Assembly (NCBI GenBank): GCA_014885115.2
Contig: WKLE02003319.1
Location: 1-10,697 of the forward strand
Origin: Asterionellopsis glacialis
Taxonomy: Eukaryota; Bacillariophyta; Plagiogrammaphyceae; Rhaphoneidales; Asterionellopsidaceae
Direction of reading: 5' to 3'
DNA: 10,697 nt
Shown: piece after piece, positions 1-7,584 of the stretch
Position numbering within the stretch: the first letter of the stretch is position 1
How the letters are laid out: every line of letters begins with the position of its first letter
Translations under genes and position numbers: made by a program
The notes under the pieces: generated by a model
The model's database searches: none
Seen by the model: only the letters and a program-made list of their open reading frames with translations
Told to the model about the DNA's origin: nothing

Positions 1-35
1 ACTTAGAAAAGAAGACAACAATACACCCATACAAG

Positions 36-325
36 CCTCCCACTACAATCGTGGGAGACTTCCTAGCACTCTACAGTAGTCCTGTACTACTATTTAGTAA
101 TTCGTCTAGACGAGAGAGACTCTCTCTTGGACCTACTCTCTCGGACTAAATACCAGGTAGAGTAGGACTCTACCTGTTAGACTCGCAGTTATCAGGTACC
201 TGGTACAGTACTGTATCAGGTATTGTACAGTTACTGATACAAGTAATCCTACCTGTAAGGTTCTACCGTATGTCTATCAGAGGGTCCTCTAGTTCTACCT
301 ACCTGTACCTGGTATACCAGGTACC
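36..325. repeat. Dense cluster of short hairpins and palindromes (cluster A)
   Basis: At least eight inverted repeats are packed into 290 bases. CTCCCAC 37-43 pairs with 51-57. AGTAGT 75-80 pairs with 86-91. TCGTCTAGACGA is a 12-bp palindrome near 104-115, followed by GAGAGAG-A-CTCTCTC. CAGGTAGAGT 154-163 pairs with 167-176 across a 3-nt loop. CAGGTACCTG lies near 193-202. TACAGTACTGTA is at 204-215. TGTATCAG 212-219 pairs with 234-241. The cluster ends with a perfect 20-bp palindrome at 305-324. The 9-mer TACCTGGTA or its complement recurs at 151, 197, 306 and 315. This could be a nest of small mobile or MITE-like elements, a structured RNA or a boundary element. The sequence alone does not decide. 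Confidence 0.75.
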
Positions 326-737
326 ATATTTATAGTACAGCACTCTTTTAAAAATAGGCAGAAAAGATATATTATATACAAAAACATGTCAGAAGATGTC
401 AGTAGGATAGATGCATGTAAAAGAATCATAATAGGTCTAGAATCATTATGTCCGCCTTACTGCAGTTGGTTTGCGAATCTTTGCTTTTTTTCGTTGATTT
501 CTATCGCATACCAGAGTTTACGGTTGGAAACCTAAAAAATTGTCTTTTCATATAGAAGGTCTAGGGTCTAGAGGGCAGCAACCATCATATGAAGAACAAC
601 TTTCACCTTTCATCCATCCAAGTTCTACAGGATTCTTCCTGGGCAATCACGTGTGCCAATCTTCTGGTGTTAATCAATTAATTATCAAAGCACCCAAAAA
701 CGGGTATCACATCATACTTCCACTTGCCAACTGCTGA

Positions 738-780
738 AATTCTAGAATTATGGTACCAGGTATTGGCACCAGACCTGGTG
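738..780. repeat. Palindrome group with TACCAGGTA motif
   Basis: This short segment has a perfect 12-bp palindrome AATTCTAGAATT (738-749), then TGGTACCAGGTA (751-762), which carries the motif shared with the other clusters. It ends with an inverted repeat CACCAG/CTGGTG (767-772 and 775-780, 2-nt loop). It appears to belong to the same family as the elements at 36-325, 852-876 and 4503-4533. Confidence 0.65.
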
Positions 781-851
781 TTACCACGGGTATTGCCTGT
801 ATGCAGTGAAAGTAATCGGCTGTATGTACAAGCTAGTAACAGCACTTGTGT

Positions 852-876
852 GTACCTGGTACTAAGTACCAGGTAC
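852..876. repeat. 25-nt near-perfect palindrome of the TACCTGGTA family
   Basis: The 12-base arm GTACCTGGTACT (852-863) is followed by a single A and its exact reverse complement (865-876). Both arms contain the recurring 9-mer, at 853-861 and 867-875. The structure matches the 31-nt element at 4503-4533, which also has a 1-nt centre. Confidence 0.8.
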
Positions 877-1358
877 CATGAATCAATTTGTTGCCTTGCC
901 GAGAAAGGTAAACAATAAGAAAACGATCGAAAAAGAAGAAAGAAAGAATCCTTTTAAGAACAAGCTTCTCACGAGATATCCGATATCATGATATCAGCTA
1001 TGCAGATACCAGCGTTAAGCGTCATTTCGATGATCATTATGGTACTCAAGACAAGTACTGTGTTCGTATGATACCAGCAAAACTTGTCATTGCTGTAATC
1101 GTAATCAGTTTTGGAATTTAAAAAAAAAAAAAAAAAAGTTTTAAGGAAAGGCGATTTTTTGGTAGTAACCACCAATATTCAAACACCTTCTCACATCCGC
1201 CAGTTGTATCTTCCAACTCCTGAACAGTTCATTTTCCATGTATATTTGTAATAAATGTTGTAGCGTATTTATGATGCAATTGTTGTCTCACCAAGCTCAA
1301 ACACCTACTTGGACTGTGCAATCAGAACACAGAGCTCTATTAACATACTCATTCGTTT

Positions 1359-2519
1359 TCATTTGATGTACTCGTCGAGCCATCTTGTGCGCTCTTTGTT
1401 TGTACCTGGAGATGCATAAACAATCGGAAAGAAACTTTCATCCAAAGCATAGCTCCGAAAGCGCTTGTATCGCCCATATATATATTTCGTCCTTCCCCAG
1501 GGCGTTGTCGGAGAGTTTGTATCTAGGTTTTCTTTATTGTCAGCTTTGAACTTGATATCACCTCGCAGATAGTGAGCCACAAGTGCACGGCGTTGTCTAG
1601 TTCGAGAAAGGTTAGGTCCAGAACCATGCCAAACATCTTGGTGATGGAAAATTGCGTGCCCTTCAAAGACATGAGCATTTTTTAGCGTGATACCCTCTCT
1701 GTGCTTCTGAGGAATACCTTCTCGGTAATTGGTCGAGTCACAAGCATGGAATTCTCCTGTATGAAATTGAGTTGTCCCAGAAGATACTTCTGAAGAATGT
1801 AAATTTGCTGCTTCTAAATCCATATCGCGGTGCGGAACCGGTCTCCATAAATGTGACCCAACTGCATATTCAACACACCCATTTTCGTTATTAGCGTCAT
1901 CCAAGGCAAACCATACTGTCACAGAGTTGTTTTCATAGGGCACAAAGTTTTCTGAAATATATGCTGAATCTTGATGAAATCCAACCACTGTGGAGATCTG
2001 ATTTGGTGGTTTCCAAATTAAGTCGTCTTGTCCTATTCGTACTGAATCCCATCCCATTATGGTAGCCACAAGTTTTCCCAAATCCTCGCTCAGAACAATG
2101 GATGCTATAGTCCGATCTGATTTCCAAGTGTTACACATTTCTCTTGTTACTGAGGGTTTACTCATATTATTTCTCCAATGCCACTCGTCCGGATAGATGC
2201 CAGTTTCAAATATTCCTGCAAATAAATTGGGCATTTTCTCCTTCACTGCATCACAGACTTCTCGCGACAAGATTCGTTTGGGGTATATTGCAAAGCCTTG
2301 AGCCTGCAGTTTGAGATGGACCTCCTCGCAAGTATCACTATGATCGGGGTGATCTGTATTGTGCTGGACAATTGTTGAATACATTCCCGAACGATCCGCG
2401 CGGTGGGAAGAGAAAATAAGATTGCTGTTGTGAACACCACTTCGAAAAGAAATCACTCGAAGAAGATTACTTGCGGGAAAAGCTGCATGTTTTGGTGTCA
2501 TGAGTCGCTGTAACCACAT
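1359..2519 (-). CDS. PhyH-family (phytanoyl-CoA dioxygenase-like) 2-oxoglutarate/Fe(II) oxygenase
   Basis: The predicted protein has 386 residues and resembles the phytanoyl-CoA dioxygenase family, which are non-haem iron enzymes that hydroxylate a substrate while converting 2-oxoglutarate to succinate. The facial triad is visible: H182 and D184 in GFHQDS, and H298 in the typical VWHGSGPN stretch. An Arg pair (R310/R311) sits where the family binds 2-oxoglutarate. The segment VTVWFALDD...ENGCVEYAVGSH is also characteristic. The core spans about residues 63-320, so the enzyme looks complete. I chose the ATG at 2519, because the open frame continues to 2684 without another ATG and would start only at GTG. 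From this ATG, the first ~33 residues are rich in Arg and Lys and lack acidic residues, as in a mitochondrial presequence. No C-terminal SKL-type peroxisomal signal is present (it ends DEYIK). The substrate cannot be inferred. An upstream exon reaching the longer frame is possible. Confidence 0.85.
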   Translation of the reverse strand: MWLQRLMTPKHAAFPASNLLRVISFRSGVHNSNLIFSSHRADRSGMYSTIVQHNTDHPDHSDTCEEVHLKLQAQGFAIYPKRILSREVCDAVKEKMPNLFAGIFETGIYPDEWHWRNNMSKPSVTREMCNTWKSDRTIASIVLSEDLGKLVATIMGWDSVRIGQDDLIWKPPNQISTVVGFHQDSAYISENFVPYENNSVTVWFALDDANNENGCVEYAVGSHLWRPVPHRDMDLEAANLHSSEVSSGTTQFHTGEFHACDSTNYREGIPQKHREGITLKNAHVFEGHAIFHHQDVWHGSGPNLSRTRQRRALVAHYLRGDIKFKADNKENLDTNSPTTPWGRTKYIYGRYKRFRSYALDESFFPIVYASPGTNKERTRWLDEYIK

Positions 2520-3262
2520 TCCTGCGAATGTTTCTATGTTATGTAGTAGATGAAGGTGCTTGGTCTGTTGATATCTTTTGAATCGGTTTGATGTTCTTGG
2601 TCGTTCTCGACTAGGTGGGTTGTGAGATTGTAATTTTATTGTGAGCACTGAGGCCTGAATGAGCACCAGATTTGAGATTGGCACGATTTTTCTCTAGAAA
2701 TATATTGACCCTTTTGATGAGGAGTGATTAAAAATTAGAATCTGTGAATGGATGGATGCTGATGGAAACGAGGTGAGATGTATGAGAAGTGACCCAAAAA
2801 ATCCAACATACTAAATAATGGCATGTAATACTGTGGTTCGGGAGGGTTCAAGTCTACAAAGTTGGAGAGGACGACTTTCGTATCTTTTCGAACTTTATGT
2901 GCAAGGTTAGAGTGTGCACATGAACATTTACCCGTGTGTGCGAAATAGTATCGCCTCAACTAATCTAGAGAAGTTTATTCATCTGAGCAAATGATTGACA
3001 CGGGTCCGATGTATAAATCAAATAATGTAAAAGTAGGTATAACAGTAAATACTTTTCACAGTAATAAAATCTGCAAAGAGGCAGAATGGTATAACCATCC
3101 TTAATTTGATTTCTGGTGAATATAGAGAACCTGGGGGGGGGTTATCTAATTGTGTATATATAGATTGAATCAATAAGTGGTAAATATCTTGATAAGAACT
3201 TTGCAAATATATTTTATAATTTATATGAGCTCCAAGGTGTATGTAAAATTTGGTTGAAACGA
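2520..3262. other. Intergenic spacer with the PhyH promoter and the SET-gene 3' end
   Basis: These 743 bases separate two genes on the minus strand. They should hold the 3' end of the SET gene and the promoter and leader of the PhyH gene. The open frames at 2735-2959 and 3018-3206 start with TTG and look like noise. The sequence is AT-rich, with a TGTATATATA stretch near 3152 and a run of nine G at 3133-3141. On the minus strand a TATA-like CAATATATTT lies near 2700. None of these is strong enough to call as a promoter element. Confidence 0.5.
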
Positions 3263-4354
3263 CTAGCCAAGAGGCGGTGGCATTGGATTGTCTTCAGCGG
3301 GGAAGAACACCTTACTCCTTGTCCAGAGCATGGCTTTTCCATCTACATTTTGGTTTGAATTAGGCACAAAACCAAAGGCGACGAAAAACTCGGGATCTGT
3401 CAGTATGTCTTCCTCCAAGTCAGTATACATCATGGTTAATTCCTCCCCAGCTGATAAATCTCGTGCAGCTCTTACAACTACATTACCAGTTCCTGTCGTT
3501 TCGTGCTTGATGTTAGGTGTTGTAGAATGTTGTGCCATGTCCAATACAGGTACTAACTTTTGACCATTTGCCTCTTCATCTCGAAGCGATCTTGTTAAAA
3601 CATTGACGAATGCTGTTGTCATCACACTCGAAACTAGGGCAATTGACAAACCTGAATTCCGTGATGCCAAATCATTCACCAACAATCCAATTGTGACCTC
3701 TCCCTGTTCATCGACCCATTCCCGCATAGCATGGGCCGTGTTATACGCCACACTACCCTGAAACATGGACTCAACTTCTTCGTTCGTCCACCATAGCACA
3801 TGATCTTGTCCCGATACGCCTCGACCTGATGGTAGACATCGAAGGTAGGCCCTATACCTAGATTGTAATGTTTCGTCCTCTTCCCAATCGGCGCTTTGTT
3901 CCCGTAACACTTCGCTAGATAAGAATGCAGAGAGTGCAGCGATGGAACCTTCTTCTGGTCCACCATCATCTGCCATGATTTTGAGGTGTTTGCCCAAATA
4001 CGGATGTTTCCAAGCCTCTTGAAGAGTGATACACTTCACAGAAGGGACTTCGAACAAAACATCGTTTTCTGACGCAGCAACTTTGCTGTACAATCCATAC
4101 CCAAACCCCGAGTTCGACGGTTGAATCACCACATTTTCAGATGATGGACCTAGAGTCCATTGGATTAATTCATCGTACCGTTGCTGAGGAATCACGAAAG
4201 GATCGTTCAGAGTCATGGACAGCGCGGAAGCAACCCTGGGGTGACCATTTTGGGGCATGATTCCAAAAGCATTCGCATATCTGAGTGAAAACAGAAACAC
4301 CGAGACGAACAAAGAAGGGCCTCTCAGAAGATTCCCAGCCGTTTGTCCTGACAT
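3263..4354 (-). CDS. Plastid-targeted SET-domain protein lysine methyltransferase (LSMT/SETD3/SETD4-like)
   Basis: The protein has 363 residues. The open frame extends to 4408 but begins there with TTG, so the first ATG (4354) is used. From it, the N-terminus reads as a diatom plastid pre-sequence: a hydrophobic core LFVSVFLFSL (residues 15-24) followed by ANA|FG (27-30), with Phe at +1 of the predicted cleavage, then a transit-like stretch. The SET core starts at GFGYGLYS (83-90). The cofactor/pseudoknot motif is DMAQHSTTPN (272-281), and GEELTMMY ends in the likely catalytic Tyr310. EFFVAFGFVPN matches the post-SET end of this class. A large insert between the two halves is normal for the family. 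Family members methylate lysine or histidine on proteins such as the RuBisCO large subunit, plastid aldolase and actin. The C-terminal RuBisCO-substrate-binding domain of plant LSMT is missing or much shortened. Gln275 replaces the usual Asn of the NH motif. Confidence 0.85.
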   Translation of the reverse strand: MSGQTAGNLLRGPSLFVSVFLFSLRYANAFGIMPQNGHPRVASALSMTLNDPFVIPQQRYDELIQWTLGPSSENVVIQPSNSGFGYGLYSKVAASENDVLFEVPSVKCITLQEAWKHPYLGKHLKIMADDGGPEEGSIAALSAFLSSEVLREQSADWEEDETLQSRYRAYLRCLPSGRGVSGQDHVLWWTNEEVESMFQGSVAYNTAHAMREWVDEQGEVTIGLLVNDLASRNSGLSIALVSSVMTTAFVNVLTRSLRDEEANGQKLVPVLDMAQHSTTPNIKHETTGTGNVVVRAARDLSAGEELTMMYTDLEEDILTDPEFFVAFGFVPNSNQNVDGKAMLWTRSKVFFPAEDNPMPPPLG

Positions 4355-4502
4355 CGTGTTGCAAGCTGTAGCTCGTGTCAAGAGGTGTCGATAAGAGAGA
4401 AGTTTCAAAGCAGTCTGGAAAAATAATGATTATCTGTCCCAACCTCCATCCAAGAAGATCTCAGCCGCGGGAACCTCTCGTAGCCGTTACGTTAAAACTG
4501 GT

Positions 4503-4533
4503 ACTTGTACCTGTACCTGGTACAGGTACAAGT
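4503..4533. repeat. 31-nt near-perfect palindrome of the TACCTGGTA family
   Basis: A 15-base arm ACTTGTACCTGTACC (4503-4517) is followed by one T and the exact reverse complement (4519-4533). The core contains TACCTGGTA (4514-4522), the 9-mer seen seven times in the first 900 bases. It lies about 150 bases upstream of the SET gene ATG. It could be a mobile-element remnant or a regulatory or structural element. Confidence 0.85.
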
Positions 4534-4669
4534 TTCAGGGGGGCCACCAACTCAGGTAATCTGCTTTCATGTCTCTTCAACGTATATAAATACTGTAGAT
4601 ATATGGATGTACACTGTACGAGGTAAGGAGTAAGACTTCCATTTAATGATGCATTAAAAGATCTTGCAC

Positions 4670-4776
4670 CTCTCTAGAGAGAGCAGAGACTCTCTACCGG
4701 TACTCTCTCTAGAGAGCCACCGCCGGTAGAGGAGCACTCCCCAAAAAAGAATCCCGGTCTCTCTCTGAGGCCTCAG
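4670..4776. repeat. CTCTCTAGAGAG palindrome cluster (cluster B)
   Basis: Two copies of the 12-bp palindrome CTCTCTAGAGAG (4670-4681 and 4705-4716) flank the 8-bp palindrome TACCGGTA (4695-4702). ACCGCCGGT follows at about 4719-4727, and a 12-bp palindrome CTGAGGCCTCAG at 4765-4776. The GAGAGAGACTCTCTC motif near 114-128 is of similar composition. Both spacers therefore carry the same two palindrome types. Confidence 0.7.
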
Positions 4777-5256
4777 GTCATTGGCCACAGACAGCTAGAC
4801 TAGAGTTTCGTAATTTCGAAATTAAACCAAGATTGGGCTGGTCCTCGTGACATCTTACTGCAACATGCACATCTTCGAATGATGGCGTTACCGCTTATCC
4901 GTTACCAAACGGATCCAAGGAGGAAAAGGTGAAACAGCTTTTGGCACGACATACAAAAATTGTGCAATTGAAATTGGGTCGCGGAAAATGTCGTTATTCT
5001 TAAAATAACAACTTTCGATGAAATTTTACGCTGGATTTTCGGTAAAACTTTCATAGAATCCGTCTGTAATCATACATTTTGCAAAGGATCTATAATTAAC
5101 AAACACAATTGTGTGAATCGTAGGAAGATTAATTAAATGTTACGCATCGTAGTGGTAGTTTCCTACAAATTTTAAAAGGTGAGGCCCCGTGCCATCTCTT
5201 CTATGTAAACTATTTCCAACAAAACCCATAATAATAGAGTTAATATCTATTCATTC

Positions 5257-5485
5257 TTACTGTTCAGCAAGAATTTTTCTTCGTTTTGGTGACGGTGACT
5301 GCACTTTAGTGACCGGGGCTGGATTTGAAGGTTCTGATTTTCCATCCACGGCATTGCAAAATGCAGGGCTATGGTCCGTGTTTACCGGTGAGCACTGTGT
5401 TGCATCAAGTTCTTCCTTTTTTACATCCGGACTACTGAAAGACATGAATGAGTTGTCAACGCTACGACCGGGACTGTAGCTCTAC
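5257..5485 (-). other. Possible 51-nt intron and alternative terminal exon of the P-loop/RGG gene
   Basis: The P-loop gene frame stops at TAG (5482-5484), but the same frame stays open for about 74 more codons until TAA at 5257-5259. A GT...AG segment from 5485 down to 5435 starts GTAGAG and ends with a pyrimidine-rich TGTCTTTCAG. It is 51 nt (17 codons), contains the TAG, and its removal keeps frame across a TG|T Cys codon. The product would then have 758 residues. The added 58 residues are Ser/Pro/Lys/Glu-rich and end with SPSPKRRKILAEQ, which resembles a classical nuclear localisation signal. Seen directly: the frame and the splice-like sites. Inferred: that splicing occurs. 51 nt is short for a diatom intron, and the tail could simply be untranslated. 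Confidence 0.45.
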
Positions 5486-5594
5486 CATCGATCATGATAG
5501 CGACTGCTATTGTTACTTTGCCGTGGCGGTGAAGGGCGTTTTGCAGGCGGTGTGTAGTAATTATCACTTTGTCTTTGTGCAGAATGCTTGCCGC

Positions 5595-5664
<70 letters not shown>

Positions 5665-7584
5665 CTGAAATCGTTTCGTCGTGGTATTGTTTTGATTTCG
5701 GTCATAGCCGCGATTATTCTGAGTCCAACCTCCTCGAGGGTTGGATGCCTTGTACTCCCCACGTGGCGGTCCACGATTCCGAGAAGCTCCCTCTCCTCCG
5801 CGACCTCCCCTTTTACTATGACGGTCATGATATTCTAAGGGTTGGTCTTGTCTCCAACCACCAGCACGGTCAGGGTGAGGTTGCTGTTGCCGGGGATGAT
5901 AGTTTTCATTGTATCTTCTGCTGCCGTCCCCACCTCGATTGCCTTCAATGTTGTATCCGCGATTCTTACTATTGTTGCTGTTTTTGTTATATGCACGTCG
6001 ATCTGATGATTGTTGGTAACTACTTTGGCCTTCCCTACCGTTGTTGCTGTAGTTCCGACTATCATTGGAAGCACGACCTCTTCCTCTGGATTGATTCCGA
6101 TCTCGGTCTCGCTGTTCTTTGCGTTGCTGATGAAAAGGCTGTGCTAGTTTGGTGATAGTTCGATTTGTATTCATTTCATAATTAGCAAACTTACAGAGTG
6201 TTACGTCCAAGTCAAACTTGGTGAAGCTTGTCACAACAGTAGATTGTTCCTCGTTTGAAACGGCTCTGGTTTCATCTTCATCAGTCTTAACATTTTCATT
6301 GCAAGATATATCCATTTCTCCTTGTTGTTGCTGTTGTTGTTTTTCAGCCTGCTGTTGGACTTGTCGTTGCAATTGATCCTGTGCCATTTTGGCTAAATTG
6401 TCAACTCGTGAAGATGCATCAAATATGGCCTGGGCAGGGACGTATTTCCCTGTTTGGAGGAGTCGCAAAATATTGCGACGTACCAATTCATAGAGACTGG
6501 TATATGGCATAAAAATCCCGTTGTCTACGTTTAGAGCTTTTTGGTCTGCATACAAGAGAAAGTATACTGGCCGTTGATTTCGTGCAGCTATCTCAAGTGC
6601 TTCCTTATATTCCCGTGGTCTTGTGTTGGTGTTTCCCCATGCCACGGCGTCTTGAGTACTGTTTGCAGCAAAGTGCTGGAGTTGTGCATGCGCCGAATCC
6701 ACAGCTGATTGCTTTGTCACTGGATGAGGACGAAAGATATTTTCCAAAACAAATAATTGTACTGTGTCTGGGAGCCTTCCGTCAACGCTCCCATTATTCT
6801 TTTCTAGTACTGCCTCTGCAGCTTGTACCAATGTCTGCCCAGTTTTTAGTATATCTTCATTCCGTTTCTGTCGTTCATGCTCTTTCAAGATGGCATGAGA
6901 CATATGACCAGGATTAACAGCAGTAGAATTAGAATCTATTGGTATTGTCGTGCTTGAATTTTGAGGAGTACTATTGACTTCTACTTGTGATTGTGGTTGT
7001 TGGCGCTGTGGTTGCTTCGATTCGTTGCTGTCAGGGGTAGGACTGTACAACTGAATTATACGTTTTTCAAATTCTCCCTTTGTTAAAGTGCCATGAAACC
7101 GTTGCAAGACTGCACGCATTTCATCATTCGATTCGCCATATATCCGTTGTGATAATGTTTTATGTTGTATGGTTTGATTGAGTAAACGAAAATCGGAATC
7201 GCTTTGATTTTGTCCAAGTTCGGATACATGATTCACCAAAAACAACCTTGTAGGAACTTCAACGTAAACATCACGTTGATCATCAATGGTAACATCATGT
7301 ATTATTGTGTTTTTTTGTTTATGTTGAATTGTTTGCAAAAGAGTTGTTTTGCCAGAACATTGCGGCCCTATCGTAATGTACATGGGTGCTTTCTGTTGTG
7401 GATTTGAGTTCGCTGCTTCGTCCGAATTCATTTTCATACCGGTCAAAAAAAAATTATGAGCAGGTCTTCTCGATGCTGTCAAGATAGGGGTACGAAATGC
7501 AAACACAAGCGGTATATCAGTGACCGAGAGGAAAAGTACAAGATGAGTTAGCAATGCAGCAAAATAGGTCGGGAGAGTTGCCAT
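5482..7584 (-). CDS. P-loop kinase-like (AAA_33/polynucleotide-kinase type) protein with RGG-rich, Asn/Gln-rich tail
   Basis: The protein has 700 residues as drawn, from an ATG in a good context (CCCCATGG). Residues 1-30 are a signal-peptide-like hydrophobic stretch ending LVFA|FRTP, consistent with a plastid pre-sequence. A Walker A motif GPQCSGKT (73-80) follows a beta strand. TIDDQRDVYVEVPT (99-112) and WGNTNTRPREYKEALEIA (316-333) resemble the D-x-x-R and DNTN segments of AAA_33/PNK-like kinases, which phosphorylate nucleic acids or small molecules. The usual Asp of DNTN is Gly here. Residues 180-225 are a low-complexity insert and 400-421 are Gln-rich. From about 490 to 640 there are RGG/RG boxes (RGRGR, KRGGRGG, PRGGW) typical of RNA-binding, condensate-forming regions. 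Then come 23 consecutive Asn and a Pro/Arg tail. A second start at M50 or M52 (ATG at 7437 for M50) would drop the pre-sequence but keep the P-loop. The substrate is unknown, and an RNA role is inferred from the RGG tail only. Confidence 0.8.
5596..5664 (-). repeat. Pure (AAC)23 microsatellite encoding poly-Asn
   Basis: Twenty-three uninterrupted GTT units on the plus strand (AAC on the coding strand) encode residues 641-663 of the P-loop/RGG protein. There is no synonymous AAT interruption, which points to recent replication slippage rather than an old, selected tract. The length is probably polymorphic between alleles. Confidence 0.95.

Larger units (their letters stand above)
1..1358. other. 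Intergenic region without a supportable gene, rich in palindromes
   Basis: No open frame here starts with ATG and looks like a protein. The candidate frames at 540-737 and 724-918 begin with TTG, and the frame at 969-1175 is driven by a poly-A/T run. The region holds hairpin arrays (36-325, 738-780, 852-876), a 14-bp perfect palindrome GATATCATGATATC at 982-995 and an 18-base A run at 1120-1137. The last few hundred bases should contain the 3' untranslated region of the PhyH gene ending at 1359. I see no tRNA, rRNA or transposase remnant. Confidence 0.6.
4355..5256. other. Intergenic spacer with palindrome cluster B
   Basis: This spacer of about 900 bases lies between the SET gene start and the most downstream possible end of the P-loop gene. 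It must include the SET gene promoter and the P-loop gene 3' region. It carries palindromes between 4503 and 4776. From 4777 to 5256 it is AT-rich and I see no gene, tRNA or clear regulatory motif. The apparent reading frame at 4375-4626 crosses the palindromes and has no protein-like features. Confidence 0.55.

Noticed and set aside
540..918. Two small plus-strand frames (65 and 64 codons)
   Set aside because: Both start with TTG, overlap palindromic repeats and show no protein-like features.
969..1175. Minus-strand 68-codon frame with a Phe run
   Set aside because: Its most distinctive part is only the 18-base A homopolymer read as Phe codons. There is no family resemblance.
2520..2684. 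55-codon N-terminal extension of the PhyH gene
   Set aside because: The extension has no ATG and would start with GTG, which is not expected in a diatom nuclear gene. The ATG at 2519 gives a plausible targeting leader.
2838..2860. tRNA B-box-like GGGTTCAAGTC
   Set aside because: The flanking bases do not form a T-stem and no acceptor or anticodon arm can be drawn around it.
2735..3206. Two minus-strand frames in the PhyH-SET spacer
   Set aside because: Both start with TTG and lie in AT-rich spacer. Composition is unremarkable and no domain is visible.
4355..4408. 18-codon N-terminal extension of the SET gene
   Set aside because: It starts with TTG. The ATG at 4354 puts the signal-peptide hydrophobic core at the expected distance.
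5257..5445. Separate small gene for a 62-residue protein on the minus strand
   Set aside because: It is in the same frame as the P-loop gene and directly follows its stop, so a spliced terminal exon or untranslated region explains it better than an independent gene.
5448..6155. Plus-strand frame with poly-Cys and neighbouring poly-Val and poly-Thr frames
   Set aside because: These are other-frame readings of the GTT/AAC microsatellite inside the P-loop/RGG gene.
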